Shown in pieces: positions 11,527 through 22,069 of a DNA stretch of 64,000 nt. A model generated the notes under the pieces. It did not search any database, was not told the DNA's origin, and saw nothing but the letters and a program-made list of their open reading frames with translations. Each line of letters starts with the position of its first letter. Position 1 is the stretch's first letter. The stretch covers positions 297,501 through 361,500 of the forward strand of contig NZ_AP026560.1 in the NCBI RefSeq assembly GCF_025997855.1, given 5' to 3'. A program made the position numbers and the translations under genes. Source of the stretch: Deinococcus aetherius. GTDB taxonomy: Bacteria > Deinococcota > Deinococci > Deinococcales > Deinococcaceae.

Positions 11527-11555
11527 AGTGTAGAGGATGGGCGGGGGGAGGTGAA
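11527..11555 (-). promoter_or_regulatory. candidate promoter for the region upstream of rplU
   Basis: Minus-strand TTCACC and TACACT with exactly 17 nt between them; no coding region follows immediately. Confidence 0.35.
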
Positions 11556-11584
11556 GGGCTGGGGTTGTTGGGATGGCTGGGGCG

Positions 11585-11622
11585 GTCACCCCCACCCGGC
11601 CTCCCCCCTCAAGGGGGAGGAG
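11585..11622 (-). repeat. dispersed GC-rich intergenic repeat, core copy
   Basis: On the minus strand it reads CTCCTCCCCCTTGAGGGGGG then AGGCCGGGTGGGGGTGAC, nearly identical to 62786-62824 and related to 18661, 62458 and 3549. The CCCCCTTGAGGGGG core is an inverted repeat. Confidence 0.7.
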
Positions 11623-11716
11623 AAAATAAAAAGACGACCCCTTGAGTTGGTCATCTGCTGGCGGAAGGTTGCATGAGCCAAGGAACCCTCACCCGCCCCA
11701 TACCGTATCTATCCCC

Positions 11717-12079
11717 GTGACCTCTCGACTTCGGCTGTTCTGGCGGGACGCGCTGGCGCTGCTGTTCGCGGTGGGGGACCGTCGCACGCCGGGACGGGTG
11801 CGGCTGGCGGCCCTGCTCGCCCTCGCCTACGCGCTGAGCCCGGTGGACCTCCTGCCCGACCTGACGCCGGTGCTGGGGGTGGGAGACGACCTGATCGTGG
11901 TGCCGACGATCCTGGCGCTGGCGGCGCGCGGGCTGCCTGCCCCGGTACTGGCGGACGCGCGGGCGCGGAGTCTAGGCCTCCAGCGGCGCCTGCCCTGGGT
12001 GCTGCCGGTGTTGGGGGGGAGTGTCCTTGTCGGCATGGGCCTGCTCGGCTGGGCGCTCCTGCGCGGTCTGAGCGGTTAA
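11717..12079 (+). CDS. DUF1232 (YkvA-like) membrane protein
   Basis: 120 aa from GTG 11717. The DUF1232 signature [23 protein letters not shown] is at residues 40-62, with a C-terminal hydrophobic helix ([21 protein letters not shown]). Function of the family is not established. It precedes a two-component locus by 34 bp but has its own start context. Confidence 0.8.
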   Translation: MTSRLRLFWRDALALLFAVGDRRTPGRVRLAALLALAYALSPVDLLPDLTPVLGVGDDLIVVPTILALAARGLPAPVLADARARSLGLQRRLPWVLPVLGGSVLVGMGLLGWALLRGLSG

Positions 12080-12113
12080 CACCCGTTTGACCTCGCCGCC
12101 TAGACTGACGCCC

Positions 12114-12776
12114 ATGCGTCTGCTGTTCGTCGAGGACGACCCCCGCATCGCCGAACCGACCCTGGGCGCCCTGCGCGAGGCGGGGTACACGGCCACCTGG
12201 GCCCGGAGCGGAACCGAGGGCCTGGAGGCCGCCCTGCTCGGCGACTTTCCGCTGATCGTGCTCGACGTGATGCTGCCGGGGATGGACGGCTTCGCGGTGG
12301 CGCGGGAGTTGCGCGGGGCGGGGGTGGACGCGCCCATCCTCTTCCTGACGGCGCGGGGTGAACTCGCCGACCGGGTGCAGGGCCTCGACCTCGGCGGGGA
12401 CGCCTACCTCGTCAAGCCCTTCGCGGTGCCCGAACTCCTCGCTACCCTGCGGGCCCTTTCCCGCCGGGAGCGGGGGCAGGGGGCGCCGCGCGTGTCCTTT
12501 GCGGGCGGGCGCGGCACCCTCGACACGGTGGCGCGCACGGTAACCTGGGACGGGGAAGAGGTCGCCGTGACGGGCCGCGAGTACGCCCTGATCGAGACGC
12601 TGGCCCTCTCGCCCGAGCGCTGGTTCACCCGCGAGGAACTCCTCGACCGGGTGTGGGGCCCCGAGTTCGGCGGCGAGGCGCGCATCGTGGACGTGTACGT
12701 GCGCTACCTGCGCCGCAAACTCGCGCCTGAGGCGGTGACGAGCGAGCGCGGGCGGGGCTACCGGGTGGAGCGGTAA
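12114..12776 (+). CDS. OmpR/PhoB-family response regulator
   Basis: 220 aa; receiver domain with acidic pair EDD at 7-9, phospho-acceptor Asp in [10 protein letters not shown] (about residue 51), T/A switch in LTARGE and Lys in VKPFAVPE. The C-terminal winged helix ([22 protein letters not shown]) binds DNA. Leaderless: TAGACT lies 7 nt before the ATG. The cognate kinase is probably the gene at 13337, with an acetyltransferase gene between the two. Confidence 0.93.
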   Translation: MRLLFVEDDPRIAEPTLGALREAGYTATWARSGTEGLEAALLGDFPLIVLDVMLPGMDGFAVARELRGAGVDAPILFLTARGELADRVQGLDLGGDAYLVKPFAVPELLATLRALSRRERGQGAPRVSFAGGRGTLDTVARTVTWDGEEVAVTGREYALIETLALSPERWFTREELLDRVWGPEFGGEARIVDVYVRYLRRKLAPEAVTSERGRGYRVER

Positions 12777-12777
12777 G

Positions 12778-13347
12778 GTGACCGTGCTGCAAACCGACCG
12801 CCTGACCCTGCGGCGCTTCACGGAGGCCGACGGGGACCTGCTGTGGGACCTCGACCGCGATCCCGCCGTCATGCGTTTCCTCAACGGCGGACGGCCTACC
12901 CCGCGCGAGGTCGTCCGGGAGAAGGTGCTGCCCGGCATTCTGGCCGAGTACGGGCGTTGGGAGGCATATGGCCGCTGGGCTGCCGAGGAGCGGGAGACCG
13001 GGGAGTTCCTGGGCTGGTTCGCCCTGCGGCCCGTCGAGGAGGACCCCGGCAGCCTGGAACTCGGCTACCGGCTGAAACGGTCAGCCTGGGGCCAGGGCTA
13101 TGGGGCGGAGGGGGCACGCGCCCTAGTGCGCCTGGCCTTCGCCCAACCTGGGGTGGAGCGCGTCGTCGCCTCCACCATGACCGTCAACGTGGCTTCCCGG
13201 CGGGTGATGGAGAAGGCCGGGCTGAGGCTCGTGCGGACCTTCTTCCAGGACTGGCCCGAGGTGATCGAGGGTTCGGAGGCGGGAGACGTGGAGTACGCCC
13301 TCACGCGGGCAGAGTGGCAAGGGGCGCCGGGCGGTCGTGTCCTCTAA
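12778..13347 (+). CDS. GNAT acetyltransferase, RimJ/RimL-like
   Basis: 189-aa N-acetyltransferase. It begins LQTDRLTLRRFTEADGD and has the acetyl-CoA loop region SAWGQGYGAEGARALVR, then NVASRRVMEKAGLRLVR, which is typical of the RimJ/RimL subgroup acting on protein N-termini or small molecules. Start GTG directly follows the regulator stop. Its last 11 bp overlap the kinase gene, so all three genes look like one operon. Confidence 0.88.
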   Translation: MTVLQTDRLTLRRFTEADGDLLWDLDRDPAVMRFLNGGRPTPREVVREKVLPGILAEYGRWEAYGRWAAEERETGEFLGWFALRPVEEDPGSLELGYRLKRSAWGQGYGAEGARALVRLAFAQPGVERVVASTMTVNVASRRVMEKAGLRLVRTFFQDWPEVIEGSEAGDVEYALTRAEWQGAPGGRVL

Positions 13348-14785
13348 ACCCCACCTCACCCTGCGCGCCCGGCTCGCGCTGTGGGCGGCGCTGGCGACGG
13401 GGCTGGCGGTGGCGCTCGTGGCGGCGGGGCTTTTTTTCGCGGTGAACTCGTTCCTCTTCGCGGCGCAGCGCGACCGGCTGACCGGGGCGGTGGGTGCCGT
13501 GCAGGCGCGGGTGGAATCGGCGCTGGGGCGGGGGGAGGACCTCTTCGGGGCGCTGCTCGGCGACACGCTGGGCCCGGCGGACCTGGAGGGCATCCTCGAC
13601 GCCGACCCCCAGACCCGGAGCCTCGACGTGCGGCTCATCACCGTGGGTGGGGGAGAGGTGCGGGCGGTCAGCACCCGGCGCTTCCCGGAGGGTGTTCCAC
13701 GCGGGTTGCGCCCCGGCACCTACCGGGCGGGAGATCGTCTGGTCGCCGTGCGGATCGTCTCGGGGGGCCGGGCCGCCCTCACCGTGGTGAGCGACGCGCG
13801 GGCGCTGGGGGAGGCCAGAACGGCCTTCGCGCGGGCGCTGTGGGTGCTCGTGCCGCTCGCGCTGGGGCTGTCCCTGCTCGTGGGCTGGACGGTCGCCGGG
13901 CGGCTCCTCGCCCCGGTGCGGGCGCTGGAGGGCGCGGCGCGCGAGATCGGGGTGGGCGGCGACTTGCGGCGACCCGTGCCCGGGGCGGGGCCGGGAGACG
14001 AACTCTCGCGGCTGGCGCTCACCCTCCAGGGAACGTTCGCCCGCCTCGCCGAGGCCCGAGAACGCGAGCAGGACTTCGTGCGGGCCGCCGCCCACGACCT
14101 GCGCAGTCCCCTCGCCGCCCTGACGGCCCGGGTGGACGCGACCCTCGCCCGCGACCGGGAGGCCGGGCGCTACCGGGCGGAGTTGCGTGAGATCGGCACC
14201 GACATCGCCCGCCTCGCCACCCTCGCCGACCACCTCCTGCTCCTCGCCCGCGACGCCTCGGCCATGACGCGGGAGAGCGTGCCGCTGCGCGACCTCGCCG
14301 CCGACGCCGTGGACCGCGCCCGCGAACTCGACCCCGAGGCAGATGTGGACCTCGTGGCCCCGCAGGCGGTGACGGTGGCGGGTGACCGGGTGCTCCTGGG
14401 GCAGGCGATCTGGAACCTGACCGTCAACGCCGTGCGGCACGCGCCGGGGGCGACGGTCACGGTGACGGTGGGGGACGGCTCCGGCGGGGCCACGGTCGAG
14501 GTGCGCGACGACGGCCCCGGCGTTCCCCCCGATGTGCTTGCCCGGCTGGGCGAACCCTTCTACCGCCCGGACGCGAGCCGCAGCGCGGCGGGAGGGCAGA
14601 GTGGGCACGGCCTGGGCCTCGCGCTCGTGCGGCGCGCGGCGGGGTTGCACGGCGGCTCCCTGACGCTGGAGAGCGCGCCGGGGAAGGGCTTCACGGCCAC
14701 CCTGCGCCTGCCCGCCTCTCCCCCCGCGTTGCCCCCGGCAGGGAGCGCGGGTGCCGAGGAACGGGTGCTACGCTCACGGGCATGA
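13337..14785 (+). CDS. two-component sensor histidine kinase
   Basis: 482 aa, GTG start inside the acetyltransferase gene. The N-terminal TM helix ([20 protein letters not shown]), an extracytoplasmic sensor region (~35-165), a second TM helix ([18 protein letters not shown]), then HAMP. The phospho-acceptor His is in [13 protein letters not shown]. The ATPase domain shows [12 protein letters not shown] (N box), DDGPGVP (G1) and [11 protein letters not shown] (G2). Likely partner of the regulator at 12114. Its 3' end overlaps the next start codon by 4 bp. Confidence 0.93.
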   Translation: MSSKPHLTLRARLALWAALATGLAVALVAAGLFFAVNSFLFAAQRDRLTGAVGAVQARVESALGRGEDLFGALLGDTLGPADLEGILDADPQTRSLDVRLITVGGGEVRAVSTRRFPEGVPRGLRPGTYRAGDRLVAVRIVSGGRAALTVVSDARALGEARTAFARALWVLVPLALGLSLLVGWTVAGRLLAPVRALEGAAREIGVGGDLRRPVPGAGPGDELSRLALTLQGTFARLAEAREREQDFVRAAAHDLRSPLAALTARVDATLARDREAGRYRAELREIGTDIARLATLADHLLLLARDASAMTRESVPLRDLAADAVDRARELDPEADVDLVAPQAVTVAGDRVLLGQAIWNLTVNAVRHAPGATVTVTVGDGSGGATVEVRDDGPGVPPDVLARLGEPFYRPDASRSAAGGQSGHGLGLALVRRAAGLHGGSLTLESAPGKGFTATLRLPASPPALPPAGSAGAEERVLRSRA

Positions 14786-15645
14786 GTTCCCGTCACGCCG
14801 GGCCAGACGTCACTTCCCCGGTCACCGCCCCCTTTCCGCCGCCGGGCCCGCGCTGGAGCGCCGTGGTCCTTGGCGGCGGCGACCCCGGCGACCCCTTCGC
14901 GTCGGCCCACGGGGTCCCGGTCAAGGCGCTCATCCCGGTGGGGGGCGAGCCGATGGCCCTGCACGTGCTGCGCGCCCTGCGGGGGAGCGGGCGGGTCTCG
15001 CGCGTCGCTTACGTGGGCCCGACCACCCCCGAACTCGACCCCTGGATCGACGAGCGCGTGACCGACCACGGCACCCTGCTCAGCAACCTGGAGGCAGGGG
15101 TGGAGGCCCTGGCGGGAATGGGTCTCTCGCCCGGCGAGCGCGTCCTCGTCGCCACCGCCGACATTCCCCTCCTCACCTCGGAACAACTCGCGCAGGTGCT
15201 CGCCGCCGCGCCGGAAGGTGCCGCCCTCGTCTACCCGGTCGTCCGCCGCGAGGACTGCGAGCGGGCCTTCCCCGGGATGCGCCGCACCTACGCCCGGCTG
15301 CGCGACGGCACCTTCACGGGCGGCAACGTCTTCCTGCTCGACCCACGCCTGATCGGCCAGTTCCTCCCCCGGCTGCGCGAAGTCCTCGCTGCCCGCAAGG
15401 CCCCCTTCAAACTCGCCCGGCTGATCGGTCCCGGCGTGCTGGTGCGGCTCCTGCTCGGACGCCTCACCGTCCGCGAGTTGGAGGCCCGCGTGAGCGCCAT
15501 CCTCGGCGTGCCCGCCCGCGCCCTGATCACCCCGCACGCCGCCATCGGCAACGATGTGGACCAGGAGGCCGACCTGGGGCTGGCCGAGGCGCACCTGCGG
15601 GCCGTGCAGGACGGCTCTCGCCCTGCCCCGCCGCCGCAATCCTGA
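14782..15645 (+). CDS. MobA-like NTP transferase domain protein
   Basis: 287 aa with the nucleotidyltransferase N-terminus [17 protein letters not shown] followed by [16 protein letters not shown], and [14 protein letters not shown] carrying the metal-binding Asp. The shape resembles MobA/GlmU-type enzymes, but the canonical LAGGxSxRMGxDK loop is altered, so the substrate is unknown. TACGCT lies 7 nt before the ATG, inside the kinase gene, giving it its own leaderless promoter besides the operon. Confidence 0.75.
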   Translation: MSSRHAGPDVTSPVTAPFPPPGPRWSAVVLGGGDPGDPFASAHGVPVKALIPVGGEPMALHVLRALRGSGRVSRVAYVGPTTPELDPWIDERVTDHGTLLSNLEAGVEALAGMGLSPGERVLVATADIPLLTSEQLAQVLAAAPEGAALVYPVVRREDCERAFPGMRRTYARLRDGTFTGGNVFLLDPRLIGQFLPRLREVLAARKAPFKLARLIGPGVLVRLLLGRLTVRELEARVSAILGVPARALITPHAAIGNDVDQEADLGLAEAHLRAVQDGSRPAPPPQS

Positions 15646-15712
15646 CTTCCAAACTCGGCTTTTTTGCGTCCCGGCGCACAAAAACCCTGACTAGCCCGGT
15701 GGGGGAGTGTCC

Positions 15713-15741
15713 TTGTCAGCCCCCCGGGGGTTGTGCATACT
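15713..15741 (+). promoter_or_regulatory. ferredoxin promoter
   Basis: TTGTCA and CATACT are spaced by exactly 17 nt; the start ATG is 7 nt after the -10 box. The spacer contains a CCCCCCGGGGG inverted repeat. Confidence 0.65.
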
Positions 15742-15748
15742 GTCCGCC

Positions 15749-15985
15749 ATGCCTCACGTGATCGTCAGCCCCTGCATCGGCGTCAAGGACCAGGCCTGCA
15801 CGGAAGTGTGCCCGGTCGAGTGTATCTACGACGGCGGCGACCAGTTCCTGATCCACCCCGACGAGTGCATCGACTGTGGAGCCTGCGTCCCCGCCTGCCC
15901 CGTCAGCGCCATCTTCCCCGAGGAGGACGTGCCCGGCGGCGAGACCGAGTTCATCGTCAAGAACCGGGCCTTCTTCGGCCTGTAA
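15749..15985 (+). CDS. ferredoxin, 7Fe-8S (Thermus/Azotobacter type)
   Basis: 78-aa soluble electron carrier. Cysteines at 9, 17, 21, 25, 40, 43, 46 and 50 match the 7Fe pattern: the CIGVKDQAC spacing of the first motif supports a [3Fe-4S] cluster and CIDCGACVPACP a [4Fe-4S] cluster. Monocistronic, between its own promoter and a strong terminator. Confidence 0.93.
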   Translation: MPHVIVSPCIGVKDQACTEVCPVECIYDGGDQFLIHPDECIDCGACVPACPVSAIFPEEDVPGGETEFIVKNRAFFGL

Positions 15986-16002
15986 ATCCGCCCGTCTCCG
16001 CT

Positions 16003-16029
16003 GCCCCGGCCTTCCGCGCCGGGGTTTTT
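16003..16029 (+). terminator. ferredoxin terminator
   Basis: CCCCGG and CCGGGG flank a 9-nt loop and are followed by TTTTT, 18 nt after the stop codon. Confidence 0.85.
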
Positions 16030-16071
16030 CGTTGGGACCCCGCCCTGGAAAGAGGGTGGCCCCTGCTGTTC

Positions 16072-16105
16072 ACCGGCGACTGGCAACTGGTGACCGGCGA
16101 CTGGC
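16072..16105 (+). repeat. 13-bp direct repeat
   Basis: ACCGGCGACTGGC occurs twice with a 21-bp period; the intervening AACTGGTG is a partial third unit. Confidence 0.6.
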
Positions 16106-16155
16106 GACCCCTCCCCGCCCGGGGAACGGCACCCCCGACCTGGGGCATTCTCCGC

Positions 16156-16185
16156 TTGCCTCGCCCGCGCCCGCCCCGCTAGCAT
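16156..16185 (+). promoter_or_regulatory. candidate corA promoter
   Basis: TTGCCT and TAGCAT with an 18-nt spacer. Transcription from about 16192 would give a ~150-nt leader containing the small ORF at 16231. Confidence 0.5.
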
Positions 16186-16230
16186 GGTCTGCCGCGCGAG
16201 GACGCGCCCGTAAGGAGAGGAGGTGATGAC

Positions 16231-16332
16231 GTGAATCCCGCCGAACAGACCGAGCACGAGCCCCCCAGTACGCCCCCCACGCCATCCCATCCTCACCGGA
16301 GGACGCGCCATGCACCACACCGAATCTCGTGA
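16231..16332 (+). CDS. putative proline-rich leader peptide upstream of corA
   Basis: 33 codons from GTG 16231 with an excellent AGGAGG site 7 nt upstream. The predicted peptide has an acidic, proline-rich first half (EHEPPSTPPTPSHPH, residues 8-22; 8 prolines in total) and an Arg/His-rich end. Its TGA stop overlaps the GAGGGG ribosome site of corA, and corA starts 9 nt later in the same frame. The spacing suggests translation of this ORF controls corA. Proline-rich leader ORFs precede Mg2+ transporter genes in enterobacteria (mgtL, and corL before corA), but there is no sequence identity to lean on. Not demonstrated to be translated. Confidence 0.5.
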   Translation: MNPAEQTEHEPPSTPPTPSHPHRRTRHAPHRIS

Positions 16333-16341
16333 GGGGCGCCC

Positions 16342-17274
<933 letters not shown>

Positions 17275-17277
17275 AGG

Positions 17278-17305
17278 AACGGTCAGCTTTCAGCCATCAG
17301 CCCCT
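17278..17305 (+). repeat. TCAGC-type short intergenic repeat
   Basis: Immediately after the corA stop: GAACGGTCAGCTTTCAGCC then ATCAGC. Similar stretches follow the stops at 32906 and 50805. Confidence 0.55.
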
Positions 17306-17328
17306 CGCCATCATCCACAGGCCCCGAC

Positions 17329-18030
17329 ATGACTGATCCCCGTTCCGGCACCCGTTTCGCCGTCTACCTCTGCCCCCCGGCGGCTGATCCGTACTACCAG
17401 GCGGGTAGCGCGTTGCTGGGGTTCGACGTGCGGGCGGGGCGGGAGGTGTCGCTGCCGGATTTCCTGACCCCTCAGGACCAAACCGACGCCGGACCCTACG
17501 GCTTTCACCTGACCGTGGTGGAGGGCTTTTTTACCGATCCTGCCTGGTGGCCGGGAATCGAGGCCGAGGCGCGGGCGTGCGCCGCCTGCCTCTCGCCCGG
17601 CACGGTGCTCACCCTCACCGGGGGCCGGGTCGAGGTCTGGGACGACGGGGAGACCTGGGTCCACCGTTTCGACGCGAACGTCCCGCTCGTCGTGCTCCAC
17701 ACCCTGCTCCTCGCGCGGCTGGCCCGCTTCGTGACCGCCTCGCCCTTCGACGAGCAGGTGGCACAGGGCAAGTACGCCCGGCCCTTCGAGCGGGCGCGGA
17801 TGCAGCTCCTGCACACGCCGCGCGGCCTGGACTCCTGGCAGCCCCACTTCACCCTGGTCCAGCCCTACGGGGGCGAGGACCCGGCGGGGTTGCGGGAGCG
17901 GCTGGAGGCGTTGACCGCGCCCCACCACGCCCAGACCTACCGCTCCGTCGCCCTCTTCGAGAAGCGCGACGGTGAGGAGCGGTGGCGGGTGAGAGCCGAC
18001 CTCCCCCTGACGGGTGAAAGGGAAGCGTGA
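17329..18030 (+). CDS. 2H phosphoesterase superfamily protein (DUF1045-like)
   Basis: 233 aa with two HxT-type motifs, GFHLTVVEGF (about residue 65) and PHFTLVQPYG (about 180), the hallmark of 2H phosphoesterases acting on RNA ends or cyclic nucleotides. FAVYLCPPAADPYYQAGSAL resembles the start of DUF1045 proteins associated with phosphonate loci, yet no phosphonate genes are nearby. Substrate unknown. Confidence 0.72.
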   Translation: MTDPRSGTRFAVYLCPPAADPYYQAGSALLGFDVRAGREVSLPDFLTPQDQTDAGPYGFHLTVVEGFFTDPAWWPGIEAEARACAACLSPGTVLTLTGGRVEVWDDGETWVHRFDANVPLVVLHTLLLARLARFVTASPFDEQVAQGKYARPFERARMQLLHTPRGLDSWQPHFTLVQPYGGEDPAGLRERLEALTAPHHAQTYRSVALFEKRDGEERWRVRADLPLTGEREA

Positions 18031-18055
18031 TGGCTCAGGGCCTACACTCGGGGGC

Positions 18056-18649
<594 letters not shown>

Positions 18650-18660
18650 GGAGTGCTTTT

Positions 18661-18724
18661 AGCTCCTCCCCCTTGAGGGGGGACTGGGACAGCTCGCACC
18701 GCGAGAGGTTGGGAGGGGGTGACC
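18661..18724 (+). repeat. dispersed GC-rich intergenic repeat, long copy
   Basis: CTCCTCCCCCTTGAGGGGGG, then an insert ACTGGGACAGCTCGCACCGC, then GAGAGGTTGGGAGGGGGTGA. Same family as 11585 and 62786. The 276-bp gap to 18925 also contains a second GC-rich inverted motif near 18790-18850 (CCCTCACCCCGGCCCTCT ... GGGGAGAGGGAG) and no gene. Confidence 0.65.
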
Positions 18725-18925
18725 GCAGGCGACCTGTGGCGCGGCCAGAAATGGGGCAAGGTTTCTAAGTAGCGTTAAAGCCGGTCACACGCCCCCTCAC
18801 CCCGGCCCTCTGCTTTGCAGCTCTACGAGTCACCCACGAGGGGAGAGGGAGAAAGACCTTCCCTCCTCCACATCAAGAAAGGGGCCGGGGCGGTTGGGTG
18901 CCTCGGCCCCCCTTCCTGTCTTCCC

Positions 18926-19372
18926 TCACCCCTGCGCCGCGTGTTCCCGCACGTCATTTTTCAGGCGCATCAGGATGGCGCCCATGCCGCGCAGCCGCAT
19001 CGGCGTGATGAGTTCGGACAGGCCCATGTCCATGTAGAACTGATCCGGGATGTTCAGAATCGTCTCGGGCGACTCGCCTTGCAGCGCCTCGTGCAGGATG
19101 CCCGCGTAGCCGCGCACGGTGGGGGCCTCCTCGGGCACCTTGAAGTACATGTTGACGCCCCCGTTCTCCGCCTGCTCCGTCACCAGGAAGAAGGGGCTGG
19201 CGCACTCGGGGACCGCTTGCAGAAACTCGGGGTGCTCGACGTACTTCTCGGGGAGGGGCGGCAGCTTGCGGCTGTATTCGAGGAGAGCCTGGAGCCGCAG
19301 CGGCTTGGGTGCGGACTTGAACAGGCTCACGATGCTCTGGAGCCGTTCGGGCAGGGGAGCGGGCTGGGTCAT
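18926..19372 (-). CDS. sufE: SufE-family sulfur acceptor
   Basis: 148-aa protein that accepts persulfide sulfur from the cysteine desulfurase SufS for Fe-S cluster assembly. The active cysteine is in VPECASPFFLVTE (about residue 57), with LQALLEYSRKLPPLPE upstream and the family-typical GLSELITPMRLRGM near the end. TACAGT 7 nt before the ATG marks a leaderless promoter. Divergent from a rhodanese, another sulfur-handling enzyme. Confidence 0.93.
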   Translation of the reverse strand: MTQPAPLPERLQSIVSLFKSAPKPLRLQALLEYSRKLPPLPEKYVEHPEFLQAVPECASPFFLVTEQAENGGVNMYFKVPEEAPTVRGYAGILHEALQGESPETILNIPDQFYMDMGLSELITPMRLRGMGAILMRLKNDVREHAAQG

Positions 19373-19422
19373 ACCGCCAACTGTACCCCCGCCCCCGCAG
19401 ACGGTATGGTGAGCCCTGTCCA

Positions 19423-19441
19423 GTTGACCGAAAAGGTCAAC
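19423..19441. promoter_or_regulatory. inverted repeat in the sufE-rhodanese divergent promoter region
   Basis: GTTGACC-GAAAA-GGTCAAC is a perfect 7-bp inverted repeat. It lies just upstream of TAGAAT (19458-19463), covering the -35 region of the rhodanese promoter, a position suited to a dimeric regulator. Confidence 0.5.
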
Positions 19442-19490
19442 GACTTATCCGGCCCGTTAGAATTCCCGAGGTCAAAGGAGGCACAAAACG

Positions 19491-20351
<861 letters not shown>

Positions 20352-20365
20352 GCCGAGGGAAGGGC

Positions 20366-20408
20366 AGAGGGCCGGGGGCGCGAGTGGGTGGCGTTCCCGG
20401 CCTCCCTC
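20366..20408. terminator. hairpin between convergent genes
   Basis: GAGGGCCGGG pairs with CCCGGCCTCCCTC (one bulge), followed by CTATTTC on the plus strand. Probably terminates the rhodanese transcript and overlaps the end of the phosphoesterase gene. Confidence 0.55.
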
Positions 20409-21355
20409 TATTTCAACTCCTCCACCCGCACGAGCGGCCCGCCGAGTCCGTTCAGCCGTGTGGGAAGCGAGGCCGTCTTCATCTCCGCCCCCGTGTCCGC
20501 GGCGAAGGTCTTGAAGGTGGCCGAGCCCTCCGTTGTGTCGAGGCTGAGCAGCGTGACCGTGCTGCGCGCCGTCCCCGGGTATCCCACGTAATCCCGACCG
20601 CCGATGCCCCCGCTGGCGAGGACGTTCAGCCCACCCAGCCGTCCCGGGTAGAAGGCCGCGTGGTGACCGCTGACGTAGGCGAGGACTCGGCCCTCCTCCA
20701 TGACCTTTCGCAGCGGGAGGGGGTCGCGGATGACCTCGCCGGGTTTGTTCTTCCCCCCGCTCACGCCCGCGAGGGGGAGGTGGCCCACCACAAGCCGGAT
20801 ACCTGCCTTCCGCGCCTCGGGGGTGGCGAGTTGCCGGGCGAGCCACGCGCGCTGATTCGCCCCCACGTTCGGTCCGCTGGCGTCGAGGACGGCCACGAAC
20901 AGCCTGTGCCCGCCGAAGGTGAAGGCGTACCGGAAGGGGAAGTCGGCCCGGTTCACGTAGTCCAGTCCCGGCGCGTGCCCCCGCCAGTATTCGGCGGCCA
21001 GCCTCCGGTCCCGTGCGAGAGAGGCATCGTGGTTTCCCAGGGTGAAGGCGAAGGGAATGCCCGCCCGACTGAGCGGCGCACGCACGTCTCGCTCGAAGGC
21101 CGCCCACATCGCCCGTACCCGCGCGTCGGTCAGCGAAACCTTCTGCCCGGCGATCAGGTCCCCCGCCGAGAGCACGAGGTCCGGCTTCCACTCGCGCACG
21201 ATGCGGGCGACACTGCGGGTCAAGGCCGCCGGGTAGGTCGTGCTGCCGTAAGAACCGTTGAAGTCGCTGAGGATGACGAGCCGGAGTGGGGTCGTCCGAG
21301 TCGGCGCGGCGGCGACAAGCAGGGGGGCGAGGAGGAGGGGCAGGACTCGGCGCAT
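20408..21355 (-). CDS. secreted calcineurin-like metallophosphoesterase
   Basis: 315 aa from ATG 21355. A signal peptide (MRRVLPLLLAPLLVAAAP) is followed by the metallophosphoesterase motifs in order: LVILSDFNGSYG (D), LVLSAGDLIAG (GD), FTLGNHDASL (GNHD), VVGHLPLAG (GH) and YVSGHHAAFY (GHxH-like). Substrate unknown. An open frame continues 21 codons upstream but lacks a better start. Confidence 0.85.
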   Translation of the reverse strand: MRRVLPLLLAPLLVAAAPTRTTPLRLVILSDFNGSYGSTTYPAALTRSVARIVREWKPDLVLSAGDLIAGQKVSLTDARVRAMWAAFERDVRAPLSRAGIPFAFTLGNHDASLARDRRLAAEYWRGHAPGLDYVNRADFPFRYAFTFGGHRLFVAVLDASGPNVGANQRAWLARQLATPEARKAGIRLVVGHLPLAGVSGGKNKPGEVIRDPLPLRKVMEEGRVLAYVSGHHAAFYPGRLGGLNVLASGGIGGRDYVGYPGTARSTVTLLSLDTTEGSATFKTFAADTGAEMKTASLPTRLNGLGGPLVRVEELK

Positions 21356-21426
21356 CCCCCTCACTTCATCACGAAACCTTGAGCGAACCGGCAGCTTCCC
21401 CTGACAGGGGCGGCCCACGCTGGGGC

Positions 21427-21696
21427 ATGACCTCCGACGACGACCGCGACGCCCTGCCCGTCAACCCCACCCTGGCCGTCCGCAGCGAGCCGCAGACGGA
21501 CGACCAGACCGCCGAGCAGGGCGACGCCCCCGCCGGTTTCGCCACACGCCCGGCCTCCGGGGTGCCCACTCCCTCCGGTGACCACCTGAACGCCGCCGAG
21601 GTGACGGCCCTGCTGGGTGGAGGCGGAGAGGACGAGGTCGAGACTACCCACACCCTCAAACGTGCCGAGGGCCTGAACCCGGACACCGAGAGCTGA
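21427..21696 (+). CDS. small acidic hydrophilic protein, unknown
   Basis: 89 aa (MTSDDDRDALPVNPTLA...), very hydrophilic with no Cys and little predicted structure. One of several such proteins in this window (also 23059, 45125 and 45353). No recognisable domain; possibly a stress-related disordered protein, but that is a guess. Confidence 0.55.
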   Translation: MTSDDDRDALPVNPTLAVRSEPQTDDQTAEQGDAPAGFATRPASGVPTPSGDHLNAAEVTALLGGGGEDEVETTHTLKRAEGLNPDTES

Positions 21697-21704
21697 CCCC
21701 GGAG

Positions 21705-21983
21705 TCAGTCCCCGCCCGGCACCCGCACCGAGTCCACCTGCACGCCGTGACGCAGCAGGACGGTCTTGAGGCGCTGCATCGCCTCGATGGCGCGCGTCCG
21801 GTCAGCGGGGCGGAAGACCAGCGTCAGGCGGGCGGGGCTGCCGGGGCGCGGTTCCTGGGCCTGAATCTGGAGGGGGCGGCGGAAAGCGTTGTCCTGCATC
21901 ACGTCACGCAGGATGCGGGTAAACGTCAGGTCGTCCACCCCGTCGAGCGTGAAGGCGATGCCCTGCGGTGTGGCGTCGGTCAT
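21705..21983 (-). CDS. conserved-looking hypothetical protein, 92 aa
   Basis: Begins MTDATPQGIAFTLDGVDDLT and alternates predicted strands and helices (LQIQAQEP, ARLTLVFRP, AIEAMQRLKTVLLRHGVQV), suggesting a small alpha/beta fold. No motif recognised. Convergent with the preceding small gene. Confidence 0.55.
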   Translation of the reverse strand: MTDATPQGIAFTLDGVDDLTFTRILRDVMQDNAFRRPLQIQAQEPRPGSPARLTLVFRPADRTRAIEAMQRLKTVLLRHGVQVDSVRVPGGD

Positions 21984-22069
21984 GGCGGCAGGGTAACCCA
22001 GGGCCCGGGGCTCACGCCGCGACGGTGCCTCTTTGCTCTGCCGTCATCCTCCCCTCCTACAATGCCCGC

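Noticed and set aside
13301..14650. 449-codon minus-strand frame opposite the sensor kinase, and similar long frames opposite hemW (41186-42877) and uvrB (60627-62354)
   Set aside because: Antisense shadows; composition and lack of motifs do not support coding.
16186..16341. Mg2+-sensing M-box riboswitch upstream of corA
   Set aside because: Conserved M-box segments are not visible; the leader ORF explains the region better.
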